The translations under genes and the position numbers were made by a program. Under the pieces are notes generated by a model, which made no database searches, was not told the DNA's origin, and saw nothing but the letters and a program-made list of their open reading frames with translations. Below are positions 35,801-47,800 of a DNA stretch of 64,000 nucleotides, piece by piece (position 1 is the stretch's first letter; every line of letters begins with the position of its first letter). Source of the DNA: Campylorhamphus procurvoides. Taxonomy: Eukaryota > Chordata > Aves > Passeriformes > Dendrocolaptidae. The stretch spans positions 998,038-1,062,037 of the forward strand of contig WBMV01000457.1 of NCBI GenBank assembly GCA_013396655.1, written 5' to 3'.

Positions 35801-36504
35801 GCTTATACCCTTTAGTCTCAATGCAAATCACAATACAGTGGTGGAGCTGTAGTTTCTGAGAAATGTCAAGACACTAGCATGGTCAAAGCACTGAAATCCT
35901 GCCCTACAGGAGATGCTGAAATTTCAGAAATTTACTCCCACCCTGAGTTGGGATGAAAACCACTTTACAACTCTTCACAAATCTGAATATTGTGCAAACT
36001 TTGCTCTGTTTAATCACATCCTCTTGATGATATGTAAGTAACTGAAAGGTTGTACTGATAAAGCTGATAGCAATTTAATGAAGAAGTCTTGATTTTGCAG
36101 AGATTCCTACATATTGTTTCATATGAGAACTAGAAAATGATTGTAAATTCTAAAATTGGTGCTAAAGTGATTGTTCAGTTAAAACTGAGATTTATTTATT
36201 TTTTTTTAAAATAAATTTTTCGTGCTGAAGTGTGACATACCATTAGTGCTAGCAAGCTGAGCGGTTTGAAGTGTGTCTGAATACTTAAAAACTTATTATT
36301 AATTTATGAATACAGAAATTATATAGGCATTTGTGCCTGTAAGAATGCCCATGAGAATATAATGTACCTGTATTTCTTATCTTTTCCAGAAGCAAAAAAG
36401 AACAGAATGTGGGAGAATTGAATAATATAATCAGAAAATAATATAATCAAAATGTATGATGGTGTGTGGAAGCAGAGGTTTGGTAGTTTAGTTATCCATG
36501 TGTG
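32851..36504. other. Intergenic, nothing recognised
   Basis: Unique AT-rich sequence. A 46-bp segment at 35215-35260 is bracketed by good splice sites on the plus strand but is not otherwise supported. Confidence 0.5.
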
Positions 36505-36703
36505 GCTGTAAGCTGGAGAAAAGTGTCCTCCACAGGCTGCAGTGGGAATACCCATGGTCCTCCATGGGCTGCAGGGGAACAACCTGCTTCACCATGGTCT
36601 CCTCCACGGGCTGCAGAAGAATCTCTGTTCTGGTACTTGGAAAACCTCCTTCCCTTCCTTCTCTGAGCCTGGATTCAGCAGGACTGCTCTTTCATATCAA
36701 TGA
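36505..36703 (-). mobile_element. Fragment of an ERVL-type LTR
   Basis: The plus strand carries the reverse complement of the repeated CCATGG/GGGCTGCAG module that fills the middle of avian ERVL LTRs: CCTCCATGGGCTGCAGGGG, CTTCACCATGGTCTCCTCC, AATCTCTGTTCTGG. The same module occurs in forward orientation in the LTR at 40811-41830. Both ends are missing, so the insertion boundaries cannot be set. Confidence 0.75.
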
Positions 36704-36844
36704 CTCCTAAGGGTCTCTTTGATTTTTGATTTTTAAATTTTATAGATGTTAGAAATTATTGTAGATCTAAGGTACTAGTAATATAACTTCAGTAGCTGAA
36801 TGTTTATACATACTGACCCCATCCTATATCAACCCCTCAGAATT

Positions 36845-37254
36845 CCTTTAGCTGTTTAGTCTTTATTTCAAGGTAGAATTGCAGAAAAGCGCCATGAAGC
36901 CTGTACCACAAGATAAAGACAGGGACAGAAGGACCTCCAAATCTGAAGCTTTGGAAGGCCTCCAAGGACCTGACGTGCTGTGAGGAAGACGATGAAGATG
37001 AAGAGAGGGTCCTGAGACCCCAGACTCAATTCCTGATGGGGCGTGCCGAGGGCGGAATGGGGCAGGACTGGGGGAAATAACAGAATGGGATTCGATGGAC
37101 ACTATTATAAAATCTGGTAACTTAGTTGTAAGGGAGGGATTCCCATGTGAATGTATTCCTGGAGCCGGTGTCGGCTCATTAAAGCTCCTGCTCACTTATC
37201 TTATCTCCTACTGAAGTTGCCTGAGTTTTTTTTCTTCACTCCTTTAAGGCAACA
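36845..37254 (+). mobile_element. Probable LTR fragment, second family
   Basis: A TATAAAA box (37106-37112) is followed about 70 bp later by ATTAAA (37178-37183), then a CT-rich tail ending near GGCAACA. That promoter-to-poly(A)-signal spacing and higher GC than the flanks fit a compact retroviral LTR in plus orientation. No convincing TG start or target-site duplication was found, so the left edge is arbitrary and the family is unknown. Confidence 0.45.
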
Positions 37255-37899
37255 TCAACGCACAAATATATAATGAAATTGAGACAAGGAAGCTCCACTT
37301 TACTGTCAGCATCTCAGAAACAGCTTTGGGAGCCTGTGAATACCAGCTAATGCCTCAGCCACTGTGGGAAACCTTATATATAACAACATTTTGAGCATGG
37401 GATGGGTGGAGCAGAAAAATTGTAACATTTATTTTAAGGAGATATTTGAAAAAATCAAAAGCCAAAATCCTTTCAAGTGTTTCTGGATATCTGCTTGTAT
37501 GATTAGCGAATGATTCAGTTTCTATGGAGCAATATATTAAAAAAGGCAATGCACTGCATAACACAGTGCATCTGTAAGTGGCATGAGAAAGAAAATAGTA
37601 CAGTTAGCACTGATATATCAACACATAAACAAATAGTATAGACCCATTTTAGGAATAATAAAATTTATGGACCTTGCTTTTATTTTTTTTTCCCTAGTCT
37701 CCTGAAGAGTCACAATACGGTTTGTAAAGTCAGCACCTACATCCAAAGCTCTTGGTGGTCCTCATAAAACTGTTGGACTGTTTCTGAGTTTCCAGAAGAA
37801 ATCAGGCTTTCTGGCCATAGTTAGGACACTTGACTGGTTAAAAGCAAACTGGAATTCCAGTGCTAGCTGCCCTGATGACTTGTGCATTTTATTTAATGG
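37255..37899. other. Unique spacer between two LTR insertions
   Basis: AT-rich sequence without recognisable gene or repeat. Confidence 0.5.
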
Positions 37900-37904
37900 C
37901 TATT
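37900..37904. repeat. Target-site duplication, left copy
   Basis: CTATT, identical to 38560-38564 on the other side of the solo LTR. Confidence 0.88.
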
Positions 37905-38559
37905 TGTACTGGTTTAGAGGTAAACCAGCAGGAGAAACGGACCCACCACAAGAGAGATTTTAAGTCAGAGTTACAATTTAATGAAAGATATTACCATAAA
38001 TACACTGACACAAGAGAAAACTGCTTTCAACTCACCAAAACCCCAACAGTATAACCCAGTGTCCCAGGGCACAAGCCCAGAGGGGTTTGTTAGCCCTGGT
38101 GCTGAGACTCACGTGGTTCCCCTGAGTCCTAAGCAAAAAGAAGTGAAGAACCTGTTGGTGTAGATGATGGCTGTGGTCTGGTCAGGAAATGATGGCCGTA
38201 GTCCGGTCGAGAGTGGTGGTTTCCTCCTGTCGAGGTCCTGCTGCTCCCCTGGATCCGATGAGGCGTGCGCAAGTCCTTCTGAGTCCCGTTTATATACCCT
38301 CAGGGAGCACCCAGTCCCTCCCCCAGGGCGGGGACTCACACAATGGGTGATTAACTCTATGAGTCATGGGGTATTGTTGAACCGGTGATGGCCTATTAGC
38401 ACCCACACCCCCTCAGGCCGGGTGTGGAGGTACTAACAGCTTCCTGGGCAGAAACTGCAAATGGTCCATTGTTCTTGGGGAATGAATAGAGGGTGTAGAA
38501 TACACAGCTTTAATCACCCCCACATAGTGATAACTGGTCCCTCCTGCTAAACTAGGACA
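37905..38559 (-). mobile_element. Solo LTR with perfect 5-bp target-site duplication
   Basis: This 655-bp element begins TGTACTGGTTTA and ends TAAACTAGGACA on the plus strand, so its termini are imperfect inverted repeats with TG...CA ends. CTATT occurs immediately outside both ends (37900-37904 and 38560-38564), a 5-bp duplication typical of ERVL elements. Read on the minus strand it starts TGTCCTAGTTTAG, has a TATATAAAC box (38296-38288) and an ATTAAA signal near its 3' end (37982-37977). No internal viral genes are attached, so it arose by LTR-LTR recombination. Confidence 0.9.
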
Positions 38560-38564
38560 CTATT
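38560..38564. repeat. Target-site duplication, right copy
   Basis: CTATT, identical to 37900-37904. The match fixes the LTR borders to the base. Confidence 0.88.
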
Positions 38565-38648
38565 TAACATTAAAAAAATGATCTTGTGGATGGAGACTAC
38601 AGTTGCAAAAAGATATGCTGCATTTGTGCTTGAAGTGTCAATAGAAGT

Positions 38649-38794
38649 TCATAGAATCACAGAATAGTTTGGATTGGAAGGAACCTTAAACATCATCCAG
38701 TTCAACCCTTGCTGCCATAGGCAGGGACACCTTCCACTAGACCAGGTTGCTCGAAGCCCCGTTCAACCTCAGCTTGGACACTTCCAGGGATGGG
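38649..38794 (-). mobile_element. CR1 LINE, 3' end only
   Basis: It carries TCATAGAATCACAGAATAG and the conserved GAACCTTAAACATCATCCAGTTCAACC block, and ends near CACTTCCAGGGATGGG. At about 146 bp this is a severely truncated copy of only the CR1 3' UTR, about 85 bp from the solo LTR. Confidence 0.92.
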
Positions 38795-40810
38795 TTATTC
38801 TGCTGTAGAGCATAACCACCAAAATGTTGGACTAGTGGGTTTGATCTTCAAATACTCTGAGTTTTGAAAAACTTGCCTTTGTTAGTTACTCAAAGATGGC
38901 TTCTTAGCAAAGGGAAATACAATACAGGGTGTTCTTTATATTTAAAGCTCATATTCAGCTAATAGTTGCAAGGGGACAATGTCCACCTGTCTGTGAATGA
39001 CATTTTCCACTATATTCTTTGTGCTATGTATCACTAATATCAGGCATCCTTGTGAAGAGTTAAAGTCTTATCATACAGTATAATATAAATGTTATATATG
39101 ATTAAATTTCCTTCTACTGGTAGTCTTTATTGCTGCACTGTGAAGCTGAAGGGCAGTAAAGGTATGTGTGAAGGACACTTTGCTGAAAATGTTTTTCCAT
39201 TACTATACACAGCCAAACCAAGTCCCCAGATATGTGTTACATACTGGCAGGATCTCAACTCTGTATTGTGATAGGTACTATTGATAAAGATAGTATTGAC
39301 CAAACTATGCTTAATTCTGCATACTTATGTACTCACTACTCAGTGTAAGACCTTCTTGTGTCATGATTGGTTTCTCAATCAACTGGAGTTATCTTCGCTG
39401 TGATAGACTTGTAATTAAGTTTGTAGAATTATGAAATATTTTGCACAGTGGTTGTAAATAGATTAGTTTCCATCTGATTTACTGATTAAAAGAGAGGAAA
39501 TAACTGCATGTTCTGTCTAGATGTGAAATCATTATGCTAATGTTGATTGGGCAGACATGAGACTGTAGTTTCTTAAAGTACCTTTGTATTTTTTCATTGT
39601 TACATCTTCCAAGAAAAATTAGGTATTGAAATGCATAAATGAATTTTGTCCTTCTTCTTTCTTTTCTTGTATATATGAGTGAGACAAAGGTTAAAGATGC
39701 AACGTGAATCTAAATGCAAGACTGGAGGATTGCAGCAGTCTCCCCTGCATCTTGGCACTTAAGGTGCTTCTAGCGTGGTCAGCTTCAGTGCTTCATCAGG
39801 TGTCCTGTATTTTTAAAAATGATGGAATGAAAACTTCACAACTGTAGTAATGGCATTTTAAGGTGAAATGACTGTGCTGGCTCTGCTCCCTGATGTATGA
39901 ACAATGAACAGGACAAGATTAGCAATTTCAGGTTTTGACTGCAAAAGTGAGAAACTGTTAAAAAGGTTGTGGCATGAAACTAGTGTAGACTATGTTGGAA
40001 GGGTGAAAGCATAGATGAGGACTGGAGGGCCAAAGAGCCAAAGTTATACAGATACATTCGAAGTATCATAGTCATGAAGCATAGCACAAAAATAGGGTCC
40101 AAGATAGCTGCTCTACCATAGCAGTGTGATGGCTTTTTATTTGTCTCCACAAGGAAAAAAAGCTAGCACATGAAATCTATGACAGCTGTAGACAATGACT
40201 TTAGTTTTGATCAAGGCTCATTGAAAATTGATGGAAACACAAATGATTATTCTATAATGACAGCGAGAAATATAGTTGATGACACAGACTCAGATCTACT
40301 GACTTGAGAGCAGGGACAAAGTGATAGGAAGACAGGTGGAGGCCCATGAATAAACATCTTTGACATGCCAGGGGAACAATAACAAGATGGTTACTGGTGA
40401 TTATCTTTAGGTATATATTGAGAGTTCAGAGGTGCAAGTCAGTTGTCATATATGTTACCATGAACACAGGTCCTAATAAATTATGCTGTGTGCTACCCCA
40501 AAATCTGAATAGTGTTTCCTGAGTTTGATTGTACAAAGAATTGTTTACTGATTGATGAACTTACTGGTATCATGCCTAAAAAAAAGGTGTCTGCAGTTCT
40601 AAAGAATATCCATCTCTTTATGTGTTAAGGATGTCAACCTATCATGCGCAACTGTTGAGAGGGCAGAGTGTTTTAAACGTATATCAGAGGACATGATACA
40701 CCACTTCTTAATTAAACCACAACTACTGTCTCATTTATTGACACTCTTCTCTTTGTGTAGGAGGCAGCATCAAGATTGTAACATCCACAGCCAACAAGAA
40801 TATTTGTGTT
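38795..40810. other. Intergenic, nothing recognised
   Basis: AT-rich unique sequence between the CR1 fragment and the next LTR. Confidence 0.5.
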
Positions 40811-41830
40811 TGTGTTGGGTTTGTGTGTCCAGGTTTTGGTAGCATGGGGACTAGAGGGGTAGCTGCCATGAGAAGCTTCCAGAGACTTTCTCCATGTATG
40901 ACAGAGCCAATGTCAGGGATTTCCAGGATGGACCCACTGTTGGCCAAGGCTGAGCCAATCAGGAATGATAGTAATGTCTCTGTGATAACATATTTAAGAA
41001 ACAAAAAGAAGCTATTGCTCACCTGTAATTGTGCTGAGAGAAGAGAGGATTTAGAATATATGAGAGGAGCCATGTCGCAGACACCAAGGTCAGTGAAGAA
41101 GGAGAGGGAGGAGGTGTTAGAGCAGAGATTTCCTGGCAGTCCATGGTGAAAACCACAGTGAAGCAGCTGTGCCCCAGTAGCCCATGGAGGTGCAGAGATC
41201 CACCTGCAAGCCATGGAGGAGACCCATGCTGGTGCAGGTAGAAAGAAATCCGTGACCCTGTGGGAAGTCCGTGCTGGAGCAGGCTCCTAGCAGGACTTGT
41301 GACCCTGTAAGGGACCCATGCTAGAGCAGGCTGTTCTTGAAAAACTGCAACCTCTGGAAAAGGACCCACCCTGGAGTGCTTTGTGAAGAACTGTAGCCCT
41401 TTCGGAGAAGTTAATGGAGACCTGTCTCCCATGGGAGGGGCCCTGAATTGGAGCAGGGGAAGGACTCCACTCCCTGAGCAGTGACAGAAACAATATGTGA
41501 TGAACAGACCATAACCCCTATGCCCTCTCTCTTTGTTCCTCATACAAGGAGGTAGAGATCTGGCAGGAGGGAGTGGTGAGCGGAAGGTGTTTTTAAGATT
41601 TTATTTTACTTCTCATTATCCTGCTCTGATTCTGATTGGTAATAAATTCAATTCATTTCCCTAAGTCTAGTCTGTTTTCCCCATGACAGTAATTGGTGAG
41701 TGATCTCTCCCTGCCTTTATCTCAATTCATGAATCTTTTGTCATATTATCTCTTCTCTGTCCAGTTGCAGAGGGGAGTATTAGAGCATCTCTGATGAGTG
41801 TCTGGCATCCAGCCAGGATCAAACTACGAC
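40811..41830 (+). mobile_element. Solo ERVL-type LTR, nearly complete
   Basis: About 1,020 bp starting TGTGTTGGGTTTGTGTG. It has a TATTTAAG promoter box (40991-40998), a middle built of repeated modules of the type 'gacccatgctggagcagg', and an AATAAA signal (41641-41646). It ends in the ERVL-typical CATCCAGCCAGGATCAAAC stretch. The flanks TGTGTT (40805-40810) and TGTCTT (41831-41836) differ at one base and may be a decayed target-site duplication. No internal viral genes flank it. The open frames inside it are products of the repeated modules, not genes. Confidence 0.9.
41641..41646 (+). terminator. AATAAA poly(A) signal of the solo LTR
   Basis: A canonical hexamer in the expected R-region position of the plus-orientation LTR. 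Plus-strand transcripts could end here. Confidence 0.6.
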
Positions 41831-41836
41831 TGTCTT

Positions 41837-44800
41837 CTCCAAAATAGGACTGGGGGAGAAGGAAGAAGAGAAACCTCTAGAGTATAGACAAAGACAGGGG
41901 AGAGAATTCCAATGAAGTTCAAATGTCACAGGGAGGTTTGGAGTACAAGGTGTTTGTGAAATAGCAAGGATCCATCCAAAATACTTGCATTGTGAGGGAG
42001 AAAAAGCAAGGCTTTTATGTAGTACCTTATCTCTGTAAATCCAAGCTGAGCCTAATCACACAAGCTATCAGAAGAAGTGTAAATAGGAAGTCAAAGGACA
42101 GCACAGCACTGTAAACCTTTAGCTTATGTGGTGCAGAAGTTAAGGACGTATTCTGTCAAGGATGAAGCAAATGCATCTGTTCTCACACCCAAATGCTTCC
42201 ATTAAAAAAAAAAATCAAAAGAGGTCATTGAGCTAAGGTCAAAAGCCTGAGAGCTGAATCAGATGTAAAAATATGAAAGGACAAAGGAATCCCATATCCT
42301 GAGGGAAAGACAGATAGTGATGTCCTAACCCAGATAGCTTCCTGGTAGGTAAAAGTGAATCTAATTCTAAGGCATATTTGATGAAGTGTTAAATCTTCTA
42401 ATTTTCCATATCTGTATCCAACATTGTTTTTAATCAAGGGATGTTAGTGTTGCCCTCTGAGCAGAAATGTGAAAGTAAGGCAGAAGGAAATTTGGCCTTT
42501 CCATACCTGGAGTTCAAATGATGCCAACTGGTCAGTGGATATAGTTGTTTTTCAGCATTCAGTTTCTTTGGTCCCATCAGGAGTGTACAAAGACATATTC
42601 AAAGACACTGATTTTCAGTGGACAATGAGAAGACCAGCTACATGTGATCAGATTTCTTTTTTTTTTCTGATTTTGAAATTTGGTTAGGATGAAAGATTGA
42701 GAGCAATCCCTGTGTAGCATGTGCAGAATAGAAGTGAGTTTTCTCATTTGGGCTTCTAGGCAAAAGGCACATAAAACATGTGATGGAATAATGTTCAAAT
42801 GCAATGGAGAAAGAAGATAGACGTATGTAGTCTTTTTTGTGTGGGTTTGGCAAGTTATCTTCTATGGTTTGTATGTAGGTTCTTGGAACTGGTGAATAAA
42901 GAAAGAGAACCACATAACTGCTGATGGTGTCAGATTTTCTGAGCTATTTCTACTCCAGACAGATGCCTCCAGCAAGGTGAAGGGACTGCATTATATTGAT
43001 ATAATGTTAAGTATACTTTTAAATATAATATTAGCCTTAAGCACAAAGCTATCAGCATGGGAGAAAGCATATTCAGCCATTGAAAGGGTGTCCTTGCCAG
43101 CTGGCTGGGAAATTACAAGCCTGACTCAGGATCTACTAAGCACTTCCTTGTCTTTGATGGATACTATGTACCCCATCATCCTGGGCAAAGGGTTGTAATT
43201 ACAAATTACTGTCACTGTCCTTCACTCCACAGCTTTTTACCTTTCCATTGCAATGTGTCCTTGGGAAGGTACAAATACAGATTTATTTTACAGAATTGGT
43301 GACTGTGGCGTGAAGAATCATCTGATTTCCACAGAGGTGATCCCAGATATAGAAAGCCCAGGTGTTCTCAGAGTCTGCTTTAATAGGCAATCTACAATGC
43401 TGATGTTTTTGAGGGGAAAGAGGGCAGTAATCACTGCCCACTCTATGCTTGATGTAAACCAGATGTCCAAATATATGCCCAATTTCTATGAGCCTTGGTG
43501 GGCCTGATTTTCAAACATACTCAGTCACCTACAATTGAGACTAACATGAGAGCAAAGAGCAACTGGAAATTTGGACACAGCATGTATTTTATTTACAAAC
43601 CTAAAAATAAGTCTCTGCCTTGGGCACAAGAATAACCATCCATTTGTCATAGCTGATATCAGTGTCACAGAGAAAGGTAAAGGCACAGATGGAAAGAGAA
43701 CGTCTGGTGCCTTGAGAAATGAAACAAACTGGACACTGTGCAAAACCCACATTTTCCCTGGAACATGGTGGTGAGAAGAGGTCATAAAAAGACAGGTAAC
43801 AACAAAGGGCAATAAGATGCTTCTGCAAAGCAACACAGCTATTATATCTTTAAAAAATAATCTGCTGCTTTATCTCCCAGGCTCCATGAATGTCAGGTGG
43901 GGCTATTTACAGGCTAGAATCTGCAGTGATCCAGTATTGCCAGCCTTAATATTAACAAAACTATGTGACACAGCTCGGGATTTCCCCGTATTTGTAATGC
44001 TCCTGAAAGCAATAGGTACAGGTGCTGGTCACTGCAGAGTTAAAGCTGCTTTGGCATCTACCCATGCTTTTTGCTAATGAACCATCTGGCTTATCAAGAG
44101 AGGTTGCTCAGCCACAAATCAGCAGTTTTCTTGCAGATGTTTGCTGTTTGCTATTTTCTACTTCTTAATTCCCTTACTCCCAGTTTCTCCTCTTGCCTTG
44201 CAGAGCTCTCACTTTGCCATTTGTCTCAATTCTTTCTTCAGAGGTAGCTTTGATTGCAAATATGATGGTGTCTGGGACTCTCACTATAATTATTTCTTTC
44301 TACATTCAAAACACCAAGTTTTAGCATCTGGGAAGTAGAGATTTTGCCTCTTGAAGGAAAGTACGACATATTCTGCAGACTGTGCTGGGGTACATTTTTG
44401 TCCTGGACGTACAAAGTTGAAAAGGATAAACATCAAAACCTACTTTTCTCATCTTTGAATTTCTTCAAAGGCTAAGTATTTGAGGTCGTGGACAGCATGG
44501 TTTTTTTTACAACAATCATGCCATAATTTTGCTGTAGAAGAAACATAAAATGTGTTACGTTCTACTACACTTTCATAAGTTATGTAGCATCCCATTCACA
44601 AATATGTACATGGGGACAAAAATAAATGCTCAGGAAATGGGTCTTTGCTCTTGGAAGAAGGTAAATTATGGAGACAGAAATCTGGACAACGATGTTGGCA
44701 TAGAGGAGAAATTCTGCAAGGGAGAGATAAGTCTCTTGATCTCCAGGGCATTTTTTACAAACTACAACATCTTCATTTCTGCCATGTACTTTCACTCAGA

Positions 44801-47800
44801 TGATACCTTTCATCTGCATTTTCTTTTACTTACCTCCTTGGCTCCAGGGGTGACATTCCATTTCTTGTGCAATTTACATGAAAATTAACCTTTCACATTG
44901 GTGCAAATCCATGTGGGTGGAAATAATGTCCTCTGAGAATTGCCCAGTAACCAGGGCAATTTTGAGCAGATCCTGGAAGGCATTCAGTAGAAACTAATTT
45001 ACCATGCTTTCTATAATAGTAAATCCTTTCCTAAAACTGTTCTCCTGAAAGATGTTGCTGTCTTGACTCAGCATGGATTGTAAGATTTTATGAAATGTTA
45101 CCTGTGCATCTAGAAAATTTTTATCTGAAACAAAAATAGTAATAATGAAATAAAACCTGTTAGGAAAGAGAAAAAATGTGAAATAAAACCTGGGGCCTTA
45201 ATCAATATCTGTGTGGGAGACAAAAATATCTGCAGAAGGTAGTGGCTTCCTGAGGGATTGCTTTTACCTATTTGCTTTCTTGCAGTGAGGGGTGAGTTTA
45301 ATGGACAGAGTCCCTACAGGTGGGCAATCACAAAACTAGCATTTTTATTTTCTTGATGGAAAATTCCATCTCTTTTTCCTAGCAGAAGATTACATTTTCC
45401 CTAGAAAATTCTGATGCTTTAGCATAAGTGGTTTTCCTTGTCAGCGTGTCGTTCTGAAGCAGCATTTCCCACTGTTTTTAACAATCTAGGCAAATTCTTG
45501 AGCAAATTCTTCTTTTTTACTCATTTTTAGTCAGCATGCTGCTCTGACAGCACAGTCTCTCTCTAGGTAGTTTGGGGAACAGGTGGAGACCATAGTTCCT
45601 CTGTCTTCAATGCTACCACATTAATCTGAGGGTAAGACACATGATTTACAGATACTTTTGATCTGTTTTGGCTGCTTTGAAAATTTTCTGAACACTTCAT
45701 TAGGAAGAATAAACCTTTTCTTTGCTAAAAGTGGTGGCTGAAGGAGCTGGAGTTGGGGAGGCTGTCATGGTCTGGCCATTTCGACAACCTACTTGTCCTA
45801 ACTGGTACAGAAAGAACTGAACTGAATGAAACAAAATCCTTGTGCTGTACCTCTCTTTTCATGCCACAACTATGGAGCTTTGGATCTGTTTTCTCTAGAC
45901 TCTGGGCTGTCCAGCTGGCAAAGTCCATCCATGTTGTCGGAAATGCTCTACCTTTTGTTAACAACTTTCCTCTCTTAAAATATGTATATCGGCAGAATTT
46001 ACCCAGTGCTTTTGAAGACTCCATTTCACTTTGTTATACTGGACATTTCAGAGACAACTATTTCTGAACATCTCTTTACAAAATGCTGTTAAGATGAGGT
46101 TTCTCTCTTTCTTAGAGTGCTACAGCCTTGCTATTAACAAGCATGTGCTGGCTGCTGCTCCTCACCGTTCTTGTGGAGAGCCATTTCTGCACACTCAGAC
46201 CTGCCTTCTTTCTGATGTTAGGGAGTGTATTATTTGCTCAGGACTTTGACATACTTCAGCTACATTTATAATAATGAGAAATTGCAAAACTCCCATTAAA
46301 AAGACTCTGCCTCATCCATTTGTTTTGTAGTTGGTTTCTCAGAGAGGTTATCATATGCTCATAATGAAACATACATCAAACTGACATAGTTTCCCTTTTA
46401 TGTTTCTGAAAGATGCACAGCCAGTCTGGGGGACCACACACGTGCTTAGCCAAAATGTTAGTGTCTTGCCCGTTTTAACATTTAACCAACATAGAGTTAA
46501 CTGGATAGCAACAGATGAAATTTATCAAGTATCTCAAAGTACAGTTCAACCACTGAATGTAATGATAAATAGAATCTCAGAGAGGAAAAATCAGATGCAG
46601 AGTAAATGGGAGAGGCATGGCTGGCCTCACACACACACAAACACACAGATGGTCACACATGCATACACATAATCAAATTTGAATTTTGAATTTTTTTTTC
46701 CTACATCATGAAGAGTATGAGATTTTTCTTGGTTGTGCTGAATACACACATTTTGATCACTTCTTTTTTGCATATTGTTCATCTTTTAATCCTATAAATC
46801 TTTATTTTATCCTTCCTAGGGTATCAACTGGATTCTCAGAAGAGGTAGAAAATTGTTTGCTGCATTACTGGAAACAGTTTATTTCATTATTTCTCATGAT
46901 GCTCTTTGAGGTTTTAGGAAAACAAGGATGTTTGAAGGAGCTTGAATATCTCTGTCCCATATACATCAGACTGATTTGCAGAGAAACACTGTGCATTTTA
47001 AAGTTGTCCTCACTAGCAATATTTGATTTTTAAAGACTGCAGAAAATGGGATCAATGAAAGACCTGTTTCAAATATGCTGGGAAGTCAGAGAGTCAAAAC
47101 TGCCAAGCACTGGAAATTCTGAGAGATGCAAAAATTAGAGGCTTTTTATTGCTAGAAAAAGTGGCACTTTTTCTCATGCAATCTGTCATTTTTATCTGGC
47201 AAATATTTCCAGTGAAAATAATATACTGAAGAGAAGTCTTCTATGTGTCTGAGCACAGTGCACAATTACAATGATTAGGGAGAACAGAGCTGCTGATTCT
47301 GAGAATAACTGGCTTTGAGTTACATTTCAAGGTACAAATGAGAGAGCAGCCTTTTCTGAGTCCCAGAAGTTATGCAGATGTTCAACTTTTTCATTCCCTG
47401 TTGTCATCCTTTAAGTCACCACTGCATAGAGTCAATTTTATGTATAATTGTACACATTTTGTTATATCAGCCCAGCAGCTCAGTATTATGCAACCTTTCA
47501 GAATTCAGGTGGGAGTTTCTGAAGAAACTCCCCTCTAATCTCACAACTAATGCCATCTGTCAACCCACTGGCACATGCTTAAGGCCAATCTTAGGCATTC
47601 AAATAACCTCAAAGAACACATTTCTTTTCAGAGGTTTAAACATATTAATGAAAGATAAGACAAAGCACATTCTGGATTTTCCTCTTGGAAGAGTGTTCCT
47701 ACCACTTGTCCATGCCTGTTTTAAATGACTGTATGTGACATCTGGGTCCTGCTTTGAGGCTGAAGGTTTGCTGGAGAGCCTTTGGGGTTTCTTATTCTAG

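Noticed and set aside
36863..37195. 110-residue minus-strand ORF
   Set aside because: It runs antisense through the probable LTR fragment with no protein similarity.
41019..41543. 174-residue minus-strand ORF and overlapping frames
   Set aside because: They lie wholly inside the solo LTR and come from its repeated modules.
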